Assembly (NCBI GenBank): GCA_020852175.1
Contig: JADZBH010000001.1
Coordinates: forward strand, 1-62,347
Direction: 5' to 3'
DNA from: Bryobacterales bacterium
Lineage (GTDB): Bacteria; Acidobacteriota; Terriglobia; Bryobacterales; Bryobacteraceae
Length of the DNA: 62,347 bases
In this document: positions 1-8,694 of the stretch, one piece after another
How the letters are laid out: every line of letters begins with the position of its first letter
Position numbering within the stretch: the first letter of the stretch is position 1
The notes under the pieces: generated by a model
The model's input: only the letters and a program-made list of their open reading frames with translations
What the model was told of the DNA's origin: nothing
The model's database searches: none
Made by a program: the position numbers and the translations under genes

Positions 1-90
1 ATACCCTTTTCTCTCACTACTTCTTCTCCTGCACGATTGGATCGTCTTCGCGGCTGGTCGTTCGGCGGCTTTTCAGGTTTGAAAACGCGA

Positions 91-122
91 AAAGCTACGG
101 ATGGAACCCGTAGCTTTCTTTC
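91..122. terminator. Bidirectional hairpin terminator
   Basis: A perfect 10-bp stem (AAAGCTACGG at 91-100, CCGTAGCTTT at 108-117) encloses a 7-nt loop. The plus-strand side is followed by CTTTC, and the minus-strand side by a T-rich stretch. It lies just past the stop codon of the minus-strand DUF4126 gene and can also end a plus-strand transcript entering from the left. The rest of bases 1-200 holds no gene that I can support. Confidence 0.7.
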
Positions 123-200
123 ACCTTGCGATCCAAGACCATGCGACTACTTCGGTCGTTGCGGACCGAAGCAGAATTGTCTCAGAACTGTCTTATGGGG

Positions 201-1160
201 TCAAGACATTTCTGCCGAATCCTGTAGTGGAATTCGCTCCGGTACGACCAAATTACCCTCTTTTGAGGGGGATCGCCGCAACTCCCAACAGTTTCGCCAC
301 TCCTTTGTCAGATAAAAGCTGGAGCCGTTGGGTAGGAGGAGCACCTCGGTGAACAACCCCCGGCAGAGGGTAGCCTTGTCGATGCCCTCCATCGGATAGC
401 GCCGGACCCTGAACCACCGTTTTGCGAAAAACTCGTTGTCCACAAGGTAGCCCGAGACCAGGCGCGGCAATGGACCCTTGCGGGTGAAGAGACGGACGGC
501 GTTGGCCTGCGGAGCCGCCTCGGTAATCCAGACAGGAATGTCCGCATTGCCCGCTGGAAAGCCGAACGACAGGATACGGCCAATGAAGCAGGCGACGATG
601 AAGCGCAGCGTGCGTCCCAGCACCGGCAGCATCCAAAGCATGATGAGGATCAGCGCGGCGAGCACGGGCAGCGCGATGTGCGGATAGCGGTAGGCAAACA
701 GCAGCAGGGCCACCACGCCGAAGTCCTCGGCCAGGCTCAACAGGGATTGCGTGCCGGGCTCGGGCGCGGCATGGGCCAGCAGCCGGACACCCATTTTGGT
801 GGAGTGCGTGCCGAGCGCCACGGTGCCGGCGCCCAGGACGGCGGCAACCTGCGCCAGCGGACTCCACTGGGCCGTGGCGCCCAGGGCGAGCATCGCCGCC
901 CCAACGGGCCGGATGAAGGTGTGCACGCCATCCCATAGCGGAGAGAAGAACGGAATCTTGTCGGCCACGAATTCGGCGGCGTAAAAGATACCGGCCGCGA
1001 TGAGCACGGCGGGGTGGCCCACCACGGCGAGTTCCGGCGGCAGGCCGGTCAACAGGCCAAATCGCAGACCGAGGCCCAAGGTGAGAATCGCCGCGTAGAG
1101 ATTCACGCCCGAAACTACGGCGATGCCCAGCAGCGCGGAGAGTGCTTCAACGGATTTCAT
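201..1160 (-). CDS. DUF4126 domain integral membrane protein with C-terminal extension
   Basis: The first ~200 residues form several hydrophobic segments with the DUF4126 pattern: an N-terminal SGVNLYAAIL-like segment, and ADKIPFF followed by WDGVHTFIRPVGAA near residues 65-90. The function of the family is unknown; it is an inner-membrane protein. After the last membrane segment (~residue 205) there is a ~115-residue soluble tail rich in Arg and Trp. It is longer than the usual ~190-residue family member, so the tail may be a separate cytoplasmic domain. The gene follows a small GlsB-type membrane protein on the same strand with a 13-nt gap, so the two are probably cotranscribed. Family call good; function unknown. 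Confidence 0.8.
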   Translation of the reverse strand: MKSVEALSALLGIAVVSGVNLYAAILTLGLGLRFGLLTGLPPELAVVGHPAVLIAAGIFYAAEFVADKIPFFSPLWDGVHTFIRPVGAAMLALGATAQWSPLAQVAAVLGAGTVALGTHSTKMGVRLLAHAAPEPGTQSLLSLAEDFGVVALLLFAYRYPHIALPVLAALILIMLWMLPVLGRTLRFIVACFIGRILSFGFPAGNADIPVWITEAAPQANAVRLFTRKGPLPRLVSGYLVDNEFFAKRWFRVRRYPMEGIDKATLCRGLFTEVLLLPNGSSFYLTKEWRNCWELRRSPSKEGNLVVPERIPLQDSAEMS

Positions 1161-1173
1161 GGCGGTGCATCCG

Positions 1174-1419
1174 TTATGACTTCAGCTTGCGGCCGATCCA
1201 CAGCAGCAGAATCGCGCCAATGGTGGCCATGATGTAACCCGCCGGTTCGCCTTCCTGGTACAACCCGGCCATACGGCCCAGGAAGCCGCCCACCAGCGCA
1301 CCGGCAATACCGAGAAGCACCGTCACGACGCAGCCGTGCGAGTCCCGGCCGGGCAGAAGGAACTTGGCCAGCGTGCCCACGATCGCACCGAAAATGATCC
1401 AACCGATGATTCCAAACAC
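1174..1419 (-). CDS. GlsB/YeaQ/YmgE family membrane protein
   Basis: This is an 81-residue, three-helix membrane protein of the transglycosylase-associated/YeaQ family. It begins with the family's hydrophobic GIIGWIIFGAIVG stretch, then a short FLLPGRD turn and two Gly-rich helices containing GALVGGFLG. Members are small stress-associated inner-membrane proteins of unclear biochemistry. I chose the GTG at 1419 because AAAGGAG ends 7 nt upstream; the longer reading frame adds an Arg-rich, non-family N-terminus. It is the first gene of a pair with the DUF4126 gene. Confidence 0.8.
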   Translation of the reverse strand: MFGIIGWIIFGAIVGTLAKFLLPGRDSHGCVVTVLLGIAGALVGGFLGRMAGLYQEGEPAGYIMATIGAILLLWIGRKLKS

Positions 1420-1523
1420 ACCCACACTCCTTTCCCTACATTCTCCAATACGCGCGCGGCGCGCGCCGGGTTCACGAAAACCTCCCGGCTGCCGGGCCCC
1501 ATCTCCACGATACAATTTCCGAG

Positions 1524-2501
1524 ATGCTCTTCCACACCGAATCGCTTCCGGTGGCGCTGACGCGAACCAGCGCCGAATTGGACCGTATTGTAACCGCCAC
1601 TACCAGGGTGGAACGTCTGGCCCACGGTTTCATCTTCACCGAAGGCCCCATCTGGCGGCCTCGCGAGAACGACCTGATCTTCAGCGACATTCCGGCCAAC
1701 TCGGCCTTCCGCTGGCGGCCGGGAGAAGGGAACGGTTCCGGAACGGGCGACGTGGAACTGTTTCGCAAGCCCAGCGGCTATAGCGGCACCGATCTGCCTC
1801 CGGGCGCGTTCCTGGGCTCCAACGGCATGACGCTCGACGCGGAGCACCGTCTGGTGATCTGCGAACACTCCTCGGGACGCGTGACGCGCCGTGAACACGA
1901 TGGGACGCTGACCGTTCTGGCCGCTCAGTTTCAGGGCAAGCGCCTGAACTCGCCGAACGACTGCGTGCATCACTCCAGCGGCGACCTCTACTTCACCGAT
2001 CCTCCCTACGGTTTCGTGGGCCAGGATGAAGACCCCAGGAAGGAACTCGACTTCAACGGCGTCTACCGGATTCGCGGCGGCGAACTGGAGTTGCTGTTCA
2101 AGGACGCGCGGGTGAACCGCCCGAACGGACTTGCTTTCTCGCCGGACGAGCGTGTGATGTATCTTTCCAACTCCGATCCCGAGCGGAAGGTTTGGATGCG
2201 ATTCGATGTCCAGGACGATGGACGCCTGGCCAACGGAGCCGTGTTCGCCGATGTGACCGCGGAGACGGCCGGCGGTTTGCCGGATGGAATGAAGATCGAT
2301 CGCGAGGGAACGCTGTACTGCACGGGACCGAATGGCGTGTGGGTGTTCGCGCCTTCCGGGAAGCACTTGGGCACGATTCACTTTCCGGAAATTCCCGCCA
2401 ATCTGCATTGGGGCGGAGAGGACGCCCGCATGTTGTATGTGACGGCGCGCACTGGGCTCTACCGCATCCACCTTGGGATTCCGGGCATCCGTCCCGAATA
2501 A
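1524..2501 (+). CDS. SMP-30/gluconolactonase family protein
   Basis: This is a 325-residue six-bladed beta-propeller lactonase of the SMP-30/gluconolactonase/LRE family, which hydrolyses sugar lactones such as glucono-1,5-lactone using a divalent metal. The metal-site pattern is visible: Glu in FTEGPIW at ~residue 40, Asn in the NSPNDC segment, Asn in RPNGLAFS, and Asp in GLPDGMKID. No signal peptide is evident, so it is probably cytoplasmic. A TACAAT hexamer at 1511-1516 lies only 7 nt before the ATG and there is no clear ribosome-binding site, so the transcript may be leaderless (inference). The gene stands alone, divergent from the GlsB/DUF4126 pair. The exact substrate cannot be read from the sequence. 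Confidence 0.88.
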   Translation: MLFHTESLPVALTRTSAELDRIVTATTRVERLAHGFIFTEGPIWRPRENDLIFSDIPANSAFRWRPGEGNGSGTGDVELFRKPSGYSGTDLPPGAFLGSNGMTLDAEHRLVICEHSSGRVTRREHDGTLTVLAAQFQGKRLNSPNDCVHHSSGDLYFTDPPYGFVGQDEDPRKELDFNGVYRIRGGELELLFKDARVNRPNGLAFSPDERVMYLSNSDPERKVWMRFDVQDDGRLANGAVFADVTAETAGGLPDGMKIDREGTLYCTGPNGVWVFAPSGKHLGTIHFPEIPANLHWGGEDARMLYVTARTGLYRIHLGIPGIRPE

Positions 2502-2523
2502 CAGAGAGCACGGAAAACAGCAA

Positions 2524-2549
2524 AGGCTGCCTTCGCGAAAAGGCAGCCT
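2524..2549. terminator. Stem-loop after the lactonase gene
   Basis: A perfect 9-bp inverted repeat (AGGCTGCCT 2524-2532, AGGCAGCCT 2541-2549) with an 8-nt loop lies 22 nt past the SMP-30 stop. No T-tract follows, so it may be a processing or Rho-assisted 3' end rather than a classic intrinsic terminator. I see no gene between 2502 and 2741. Confidence 0.45.
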
Positions 2550-2741
2550 GCCTGGCCGGCGGGGACATTGTGGGGTGTGGGTGTTGGGTCTGCCCTTCAC
2601 CGGCCTCACCTACAATGACGAAATCCTATAGGTCATAGTTCCCCCCCGGATGAATCTTTTTAGCGAAAAAGTTCGATCTCTATTTTCCGGGCAAATGCGG
2701 CGATAAGGTACGGGGAGTCCGGAGGGATGCGACTTACCCGG

Positions 2742-3455
2742 CTATTGATCCTGATCGAGTTTCCAGCGAATCTGCCGCAGCATTCCCAACCACATGTCCG
2801 CATCCTTTTCCGAAAGCCCCAGCCGCCGGACCATGCGGCGCGTCTTCAACTCCGTGGAGGCGGCCGTCTTCGGGTTCGTGTAGCCGCTGCGCTCCAGCAG
2901 CCCGGATAGAGCGCCGGCGATGCGCTCCAGGGAATCGCCGGAGGCGGCGTGGAAGACTTTCGCCAAATGGTCCGGCGCGCGGCCGTCGCGGCTCAGTTCA
3001 TAGAGACAGACGGCGACAGCCTGGCCCAGATTCATCGACTCATGTTGCGTGCGCGTGGGAATTCGCATCAGCCAGTGGCAATGGCTGAGGTCGTCATTGG
3101 AGAGACCGAACTTCTCGCTGCCGAACAGCAGTGCCATGCCGCTGGAGCTTCCGGTGGCGTGGCGTTTCATGAGCCTGGCGCCGCGCTCCAGGCGATGCAA
3201 GGGCGTTTGCGGGTCGCGGTGGCCCAGCGACGCCGTACCGACGACGAGCGAGCAGTCGGCGGCGGCTTCGGCCACGCTGGGAAACTCACGCGCCGCGGCC
3301 ATCACGGCCGAGGCTCCCACGGCCGACCGGGCCTCCCGGAAGGCCACATCGTAGGCATTCACCAGCCGCAGATCGAGGAATCCGAAATTCGACATGGCCC
3401 GCGCCGCGGCTCCGATGTTGAGCGGGTTCCGCGGCGAGACCAGGATCACTTTCAA
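2742..3455 (-). CDS. TrmJ-like tRNA 2'-O-methyltransferase (SpoU/TrmH family)
   Basis: This is a 237-residue SPOUT methyltransferase that would transfer a methyl group from S-adenosylmethionine to a tRNA ribose 2'-OH, as TrmJ does at position 32. The three family motifs are present: NIGAAARAM near the N-terminus, ALLFGSEKFGLS in the middle and MNLGQAVAVCLYEL, which forms the SAM-binding knot. The C-terminal ~70 residues resemble the TrmJ extension. The start read here is TTG at 3455 without a strong ribosome-binding site. It follows the 2-oxoacid oxidoreductase beta gene by 26 nt on the same strand and is probably in its operon. TrmJ is favoured over other SpoU members because of length and motif spelling. 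Confidence 0.82.
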   Translation of the reverse strand: MKVILVSPRNPLNIGAAARAMSNFGFLDLRLVNAYDVAFREARSAVGASAVMAAAREFPSVAEAAADCSLVVGTASLGHRDPQTPLHRLERGARLMKRHATGSSSGMALLFGSEKFGLSNDDLSHCHWLMRIPTRTQHESMNLGQAVAVCLYELSRDGRAPDHLAKVFHAASGDSLERIAGALSGLLERSGYTNPKTAASTELKTRRMVRRLGLSEKDADMWLGMLRQIRWKLDQDQ

Positions 3456-3481
3456 TTGTCCGGCGAGTGAAATGAAGCCTC

Positions 3482-4522
3482 TTACCTCAGCTCCTCCATG
3501 ATCTCATCGAGCGCCGCCTTGGGCGGACGCGTCACCGATTCCGGCAGGGCCGACAGCGGCGTGTCCGTCATCTGCAGCGTGTCGTAGAAGTTCTTCGATC
3601 CGGTATTGAGATAGAGGATGCCGGTGACGACCTCCTGCGCATCCTCGGCCTCGTGCAGCGTACGGATGGCGCCCATCTTGTCGGTGGGATCGTAGTCGCG
3701 GCCGAGCTTCTTCACGCGGAGGATGCTGCCGTCGTGCATCGTCACGTCCCGCGCCTCCCCCTCCTCGAGTTCAAGGCGGATGTCGTCGAAGTGCGGAATG
3801 AAGTCGAGTTCGTGCAGCGCCACGTCGTGCTCCTTCATATAGGCGTAGGACATGGTGGAGCCGGGATGGTCGTTGAAGGTGACGCACGGGCTGACGACGT
3901 CGATGATGCTGAGGCCCTTGTGCGCGATGGCGGCTTTCAGGATGGCCAGCAACTGGCGTTTGTCGCCGCTGAAGGTGCGGGCAACGAGCGTGGCTCCCAG
4001 TTCGATGCCAAGCAGGCAGCAGTCCAGCTTGTGCATTTCGTTCAACGAACCGCCCTTGGACTTGGCGCCGTAATCGGATGTCGCCGAGAACTGGCCTTTC
4101 GTCAGGCCGTAGACGCCGTTGTCCTCGATGATGTAGATGAGCGGAAGGTTGCGGCGCAGCAGGTGAATGAACTGGCCGATGCCGATGGAAGCCGTGTCGC
4201 CATCGCCGGTGACGACGATGCCGAGCAGATCCCGATTGGCGAGCAGGGCGCCGGTGGAGACGGCGGGAGCGCGGCCATGCACGGAATTGAACCCGTGAGA
4301 GAGGTTCAGGAAGTAGGCGGGGGACTTCGACGAGCAGCCGATGCCGGATAGCTTGGCCACGCGCCACGGCTCCACGCCCATTTCGTAGAACGCCTCGACA
4401 ATGCGCTCGCTGACGGCGTTGTGGCCGCAGCCCGCGCAAAGCGTGGTCTTGCCGCCCTTGTAGTGAAGGACCTCAAGCCCGATGTGGTTGGTCTTTTTCG
4501 GGGGAACAGCCGTGGTGCTCAT
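3482..4522 (-). CDS. korB: 2-oxoacid:ferredoxin oxidoreductase, beta subunit
   Basis: This 346-residue subunit binds thiamine pyrophosphate in the enzyme that reversibly converts a 2-oxoacid (2-oxoglutarate is the best guess) plus CoA to acyl-CoA, CO2 and reduced ferredoxin. CAGCGHN near residue 31 and GIVVTGDGDTASIG, followed by a conserved NNGVYGLTKGQ-type segment, mark the cofactor site. The start codon overlaps the stop of the alpha-subunit gene by 4 nt (ATGA), indicating translational coupling. The subunit is cytoplasmic. The lack of separate gamma and delta genes fits the KorAB two-subunit form found in many aerobes. Confidence 0.9.
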   Translation of the reverse strand: MSTTAVPPKKTNHIGLEVLHYKGGKTTLCAGCGHNAVSERIVEAFYEMGVEPWRVAKLSGIGCSSKSPAYFLNLSHGFNSVHGRAPAVSTGALLANRDLLGIVVTGDGDTASIGIGQFIHLLRRNLPLIYIIEDNGVYGLTKGQFSATSDYGAKSKGGSLNEMHKLDCCLLGIELGATLVARTFSGDKRQLLAILKAAIAHKGLSIIDVVSPCVTFNDHPGSTMSYAYMKEHDVALHELDFIPHFDDIRLELEEGEARDVTMHDGSILRVKKLGRDYDPTDKMGAIRTLHEAEDAQEVVTGILYLNTGSKNFYDTLQMTDTPLSALPESVTRPPKAALDEIMEELR

Positions 4523-6360
4523 TGGGCCTCCTGGCGCAGGATCTCGTCGGTGATGGAACGGGCGTCAATGGGCAGGCCCGTGTAGTAGCGCACGCCGCGG
4601 AGCTTCTGGATGCGCTCCAGAGTCAGATCGAGGCGCATCAACTGGAAGAGTTGGCCATCGCGGTTCTGATCGATGACGTAAACCACCTCGTGGTTGTCGA
4701 TGAACTCATCGAGCGCCAGCGTATATGGATAGGCGCGGAGGCGGAGGGTGCTGACGGGCAGGTCCTGTTCGCGCTGCAACTGTTCCTGGCTCTCTCGGCA
4801 GGACTCGCGCGAGGTGCCACAGAACACCATGCCGATGCGCGCGCCCGGGGCCACTTCGATTTCAGGCTGTGGGACGGCGGCGCGAATGGAATCGAATTTC
4901 CTCGACAGGCGGTCCACGTTATTGACGTAGTCCTCGGGACGTTCGCTATATTGCGCCATTTCGTTGTGGCCGGAGCCGCGCGTGAAATAGCTCGCCGCCG
5001 GATGGTTCGTACCCGGAAGGGTGCGGTAGCCGACGCCGTCGCCGTCCACGTCGCGGTAGCGGGCAAAGCCGCCCAGGCGCTCCAGGTCGTCCGCCGAAAG
5101 CACCTTGCCACGCCGCAGCGGTGCGTCCGAGTAGGGGAGCGGGTTCGACATCCAGTTGTTCATGCCCAGGTCGAGATCGGTGTTGATGAAGACGGGAGTT
5201 TGAAACTGTTCGGCGAGATCGAAGGCGTTGGCGGCCATCGAGAAGCACTCCTCCGGCCCACACGGGAACAGGATGGGGTGGCGCGTGTCGCCGTGCGACA
5301 GGGTGGCGTTGGAGAGAATGTCGCCCTGCATGGTGCGCGTGGGGAGCCCGGTGGAAGGGCCGACGCGCTGCACGTCGACAATCACGGCAGGAATTTCGGT
5401 GTAGTAGGCGAGGCCGACAAATTCCGACATCAGCGACACGCCCGGGCCCGCCGTCGCCGTCATGGCGCGAGCGCCGGCCCAACCGGCGCCGATCACCATG
5501 CCTATGGAAGCCAGTTCGTCCTCGGCCTGGACGACGGCGTAGGTGCCTTTGCCGTCCGGGCCGGTGCGCAGGCGTTTCAGATAGCCGATCATGGATTCCA
5601 CCAGCGACGAGGATGGCGTGATGGGATACCAGGCGACGAAAGTGCAGCCTGCGAAGATGCATCCCAGCGCCGTCGCCGTGTTGCCCTCGATGATGATCTT
5701 GTCCTTATTGGCGTTCATCCGCTCCAGGCGGTAGGGCTGCTCCACGTGGACGTTCGCCTTGGCCCAGTCGTACCCGGCCTGGGCGGCGCCCCAGTTCAAC
5801 TCGGCCGCCTTCACCTTCTTCGGACCGAACTGTTTGAACAGCGCCTTGCGGATCTCTTCCATCTCGATGCCGAGCATGTAGGACACGACACCGTCGTACA
5901 GCATGTTCTTGACGAGCTTGCGGAGCTTCGCCTCAGGGCACACCGGCCCCACCAGCTTGTCGAACGGAACCGGGACCATCACAATGTCCGATCGCAGTTC
6001 GTTCAACTTCAATGGTTCGTCATACACCAGCACACGGCCTGGTTCCAGATCGAGGCAGTCCTCCCGGGCGGTTTCCGGGTTCATCGCCACAAGAAAATCC
6101 ACCTCTTTCTTACGTCCGATCCAGCCGTGCCTGGAGGCGCGGATGGTGAACCAGGTTGGCAGTCCCTGGATGTTGGAGGGGAACATGTTCTTCCCACTGA
6201 CGGGAATGCCCATCTGGAAGATGGCCCGCATCAGGACTGTATTGGAAGTCTGGCTGCCGCTTCCGTTCGCCGTGGCAACCTGAATGGAAAAATCGTTCAC
6301 GACGCGCGCTGGCGCCGCGTCCCCGTCCGGGCGGGCGGGAGAAGTGAGGGTCGTCGACAT
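4519..6360 (-). CDS. korA: 2-oxoacid:ferredoxin oxidoreductase, fused gamma/alpha subunit
   Basis: This 613-residue protein fuses the gamma domain (~residues 20-200, with a GxGSQTSNTVLMRAI start and GLPTWFTIRAS) to the alpha domain (~residues 225-600). The alpha domain has GNTATALGCIFAGCTFVAWYPITP, which binds the pyrimidine part of thiamine pyrophosphate, and ATAGPGVSLMSEF. With the beta subunit it forms the ferredoxin-dependent 2-oxoacid oxidoreductase, which feeds electrons from the TCA cycle into ferredoxin. GGAGG lies ~11 nt before the ATG. The gene opens the operon alpha-beta-TrmJ-like. Substrate preference for 2-oxoglutarate is inferred from the two-subunit architecture, not shown. Confidence 0.9.
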   Translation of the reverse strand: MSTTLTSPARPDGDAAPARVVNDFSIQVATANGSGSQTSNTVLMRAIFQMGIPVSGKNMFPSNIQGLPTWFTIRASRHGWIGRKKEVDFLVAMNPETAREDCLDLEPGRVLVYDEPLKLNELRSDIVMVPVPFDKLVGPVCPEAKLRKLVKNMLYDGVVSYMLGIEMEEIRKALFKQFGPKKVKAAELNWGAAQAGYDWAKANVHVEQPYRLERMNANKDKIIIEGNTATALGCIFAGCTFVAWYPITPSSSLVESMIGYLKRLRTGPDGKGTYAVVQAEDELASIGMVIGAGWAGARAMTATAGPGVSLMSEFVGLAYYTEIPAVIVDVQRVGPSTGLPTRTMQGDILSNATLSHGDTRHPILFPCGPEECFSMAANAFDLAEQFQTPVFINTDLDLGMNNWMSNPLPYSDAPLRRGKVLSADDLERLGGFARYRDVDGDGVGYRTLPGTNHPAASYFTRGSGHNEMAQYSERPEDYVNNVDRLSRKFDSIRAAVPQPEIEVAPGARIGMVFCGTSRESCRESQEQLQREQDLPVSTLRLRAYPYTLALDEFIDNHEVVYVIDQNRDGQLFQLMRLDLTLERIQKLRGVRYYTGLPIDARSITDEILRQEAQ

Positions 6361-6542
6361 CTAGGTCGCATACCTCCGGTTCTTGATCTGGGCACGGCCA
6401 AAGCCGTGTCCGCCCGAATTATATGCAAATAAACGGCCGGAGTGAATTCGCCGCGAATTCCCCCAACTCGCGCGGCAAGACGATGCGGATGCCGGAAGGC
6501 GCCGCAGGTGGCGTGTAGACTTGCCGCCGGGACGCCGTTTCC

Positions 6543-8486
6543 CTAGATTTCGTGCGAGTCCTCGAGGTAGGTGTAGCCGTACAGCCCATCCTCATAGAAG
6601 CGCAGGAGGCGGCCGGACTCTTCATAGCCGATACGGCCTTCGCGAACGGCCCGCTCCACGTCACGCCGGAACATGTCGAGCAGCGTCCGGGCGTTGAACT
6701 GAACGTAGTCGAGCACCTCGGCGACGGTATCGCCGCGGATGACGGTGTCGAGTTCCACCTCGCCCTCGGCGTTCAGGCTGACGTGGACGGCGTTGGTGTC
6801 GCCGAACAGGTTGTGAAGGTCGCCCAGGATCTCCTGATAGGCGCCCACCAGGAAGGTTCCCAGGTAGTACGGCTCGCCGGTGAAGTTGTGCAGCGGCAGC
6901 GTCTTTTTCACGTCGCGGCGGTCAATGAAACAGTCCACCTTGCCGTCGGAGTCGCAGGAGATGTCTCCCAGCACGGCGTGGCGCGTGGGCGACTGCTCCA
7001 GACGGTGAATGGGCATGATGGGGAACAACTGTTTCACCGCCCAGGAGTCAGGCATCGACTGAAACAGCGAAAAGTTGCAGAAATAGGTGTCCGAGAGAAG
7101 GACGTCGATGTTCTCCAACTCCTCGGGCTTTTCATCCATTTCGGCCACCAGACGCTGGATGCGGCGGCAAATGGCCCAATAGTAGTTTTCCGCCATGCTG
7201 CGCTGGGACAGGGGCAGATAGCCGAGGCTGAACAGGTTCAGCGCCGAGTCGAGCGCCTGTTGCGCGTCATGAAACGCTTCCAGCACGTTCTTCGTGGTCA
7301 GTCCCCGATAGGTTTCCAGAAGGTCCGCGATGGGTTGCTCGACATCGGCGGGCGCCTCGAAGGACGGTTCCACTTCGCCGAAGCCGCTCACGCCGACCAC
7401 GTTGAAGACGAGGATGCTGTGATAGGCGGCCACGGCGCGTCCGCTTTCGCTGACGATGTCCGGATGGGGCACCTCGGCCTGGTCGCACACCTGTTGAATG
7501 TGATAGACCACGTCGTTGGCGTACTCTTGCAGCGTGTAGTTCACGCTGGATTCGAAGTCGGTCTGCGAACCGTCGTAGTCCACGCCAAGCCCGCCGCCCA
7601 CGTCGAGAATCTTCAGGCCGGCGCCGTTTTGCTTGAGTTCGGTGTAGATGCGGGCCGCTTCGGTGACCGCGCCTTTCACCTGGCGGATGTTCGTGATCTG
7701 GCTGCCCAGGTGGAAGTGCAGCAGTTGGAGCGTATCCTCCATGCCGAGCGCGCGCAGGCGCTCCAAGGCGCGCAGGGCGTCGGTGACGGTGAGCCCGAAC
7801 TTTGAACGGTAGCCGCCGCTCGACTTCCAGCGTCCGGAGCCGCGGCTGGCGAGTTTGACGCGGAGCCCGATCACCGGGCGCACGCCGACGCGTTCGCTGT
7901 GCTTCAGGATCAGGTCGAGTTCCGTGTACTTCTCCACGACGGGAGTGATGTTGCGGCCGATTTTCCGGGCCAGCATCACCATCTCGATGTACTCGTCGTC
8001 CTTGAAGCCGTTGCAGATGATGGGCGTGTTGTTGTCGCTGATGGCAAGAACGGCGAGCAGTTCCGGCTTCGAGCCGGCTTCCAGGCCATAGTTGTACTGC
8101 TTGCCGTAGCGCACCACCTCTTCGATCACCTGGCGCTGCTGGTTCACCTTGATCGGGTAGACCAGCGAATAATTGCCCTGATAGTTGTGGTCGCGGATGG
8201 CGCCCGTGAAGGCGGCGTGCAACTCGCTGAGGCGGTGTTGCAGCAGCTCTCCAAAGCGCACCAGCAGCGGCGGCGAGATGCCGCGCAGCACGAGCGTATC
8301 CACCAGTTGTTTCAGATCGATCGAGCGTGCCGCCTCTTTCGTCGGGTGTACCCAGACGTTTCCGTTGGCGCCCACGGAGAAATAGCCCTGGCCCCATCGG
8401 GCCACGTCATACAGTTCTGTGGCATCGGTGACGGTCCACCGCTCGGTTGGCTCCCATGTGGCGTTGTCGGCAACTTTCACGTTCAA
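6543..8486 (-). CDS. speA: Biosynthetic arginine decarboxylase
   Basis: This is a 647-residue fold-III PLP enzyme that converts arginine to agmatine plus CO2, the first step of the agmatine route to putrescine. The PLP lysine is K113 in the SLVYPIKVNQQ segment. The Gly-rich phosphate-binding loop LDVGGGLGVDYDGS and the SESGRAV segment follow, and length matches the SpeA family (~630-660). The start is TTG at 8486, supported by AGGAGG ~9 nt upstream; the next candidate, GTG, would lose two residues. The gene is monocistronic, convergent with nothing, and divergent from a serine hydrolase across a 208-bp gap. Bases 6361-6542 hold no gene that I recognise. Confidence 0.93.
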   Translation of the reverse strand: MNVKVADNATWEPTERWTVTDATELYDVARWGQGYFSVGANGNVWVHPTKEAARSIDLKQLVDTLVLRGISPPLLVRFGELLQHRLSELHAAFTGAIRDHNYQGNYSLVYPIKVNQQRQVIEEVVRYGKQYNYGLEAGSKPELLAVLAISDNNTPIICNGFKDDEYIEMVMLARKIGRNITPVVEKYTELDLILKHSERVGVRPVIGLRVKLASRGSGRWKSSGGYRSKFGLTVTDALRALERLRALGMEDTLQLLHFHLGSQITNIRQVKGAVTEAARIYTELKQNGAGLKILDVGGGLGVDYDGSQTDFESSVNYTLQEYANDVVYHIQQVCDQAEVPHPDIVSESGRAVAAYHSILVFNVVGVSGFGEVEPSFEAPADVEQPIADLLETYRGLTTKNVLEAFHDAQQALDSALNLFSLGYLPLSQRSMAENYYWAICRRIQRLVAEMDEKPEELENIDVLLSDTYFCNFSLFQSMPDSWAVKQLFPIMPIHRLEQSPTRHAVLGDISCDSDGKVDCFIDRRDVKKTLPLHNFTGEPYYLGTFLVGAYQEILGDLHNLFGDTNAVHVSLNAEGEVELDTVIRGDTVAEVLDYVQFNARTLLDMFRRDVERAVREGRIGYEESGRLLRFYEDGLYGYTYLEDSHEI

Positions 8487-8694
8487 CGAGACACACCTCC
8501 TGAACCTACAGTTTCGAACCTCGCGGGTATGTACCGCAAGGGGAATCTCGGATGCTCAGGAAAGGACGGGCGAACATCGCTCCAGGTTCCAGTTTTCACG
8601 GCGTAGCAGAGGCTTGCGGAAGGCGTCCGCCACGCCTCTCGCCATGCAGCCCGATTTGACTCACCCCTCCTCACCCGATAGCATCGGAAAGTTC

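Noticed and set aside
1..315. Short plus-strand frames at the window start.
   Set aside because: They cross the terminator hairpin and the 3' end of the DUF4126 gene and show no domain.
4522..6432. A 636-codon open frame antisense to the oxidoreductase alpha gene.
   Set aside because: It mirrors the codon pattern of a high-GC gene whose homology is clear; its translation has no recognisable motif and is rich in Arg, His and Val as in shadow frames.
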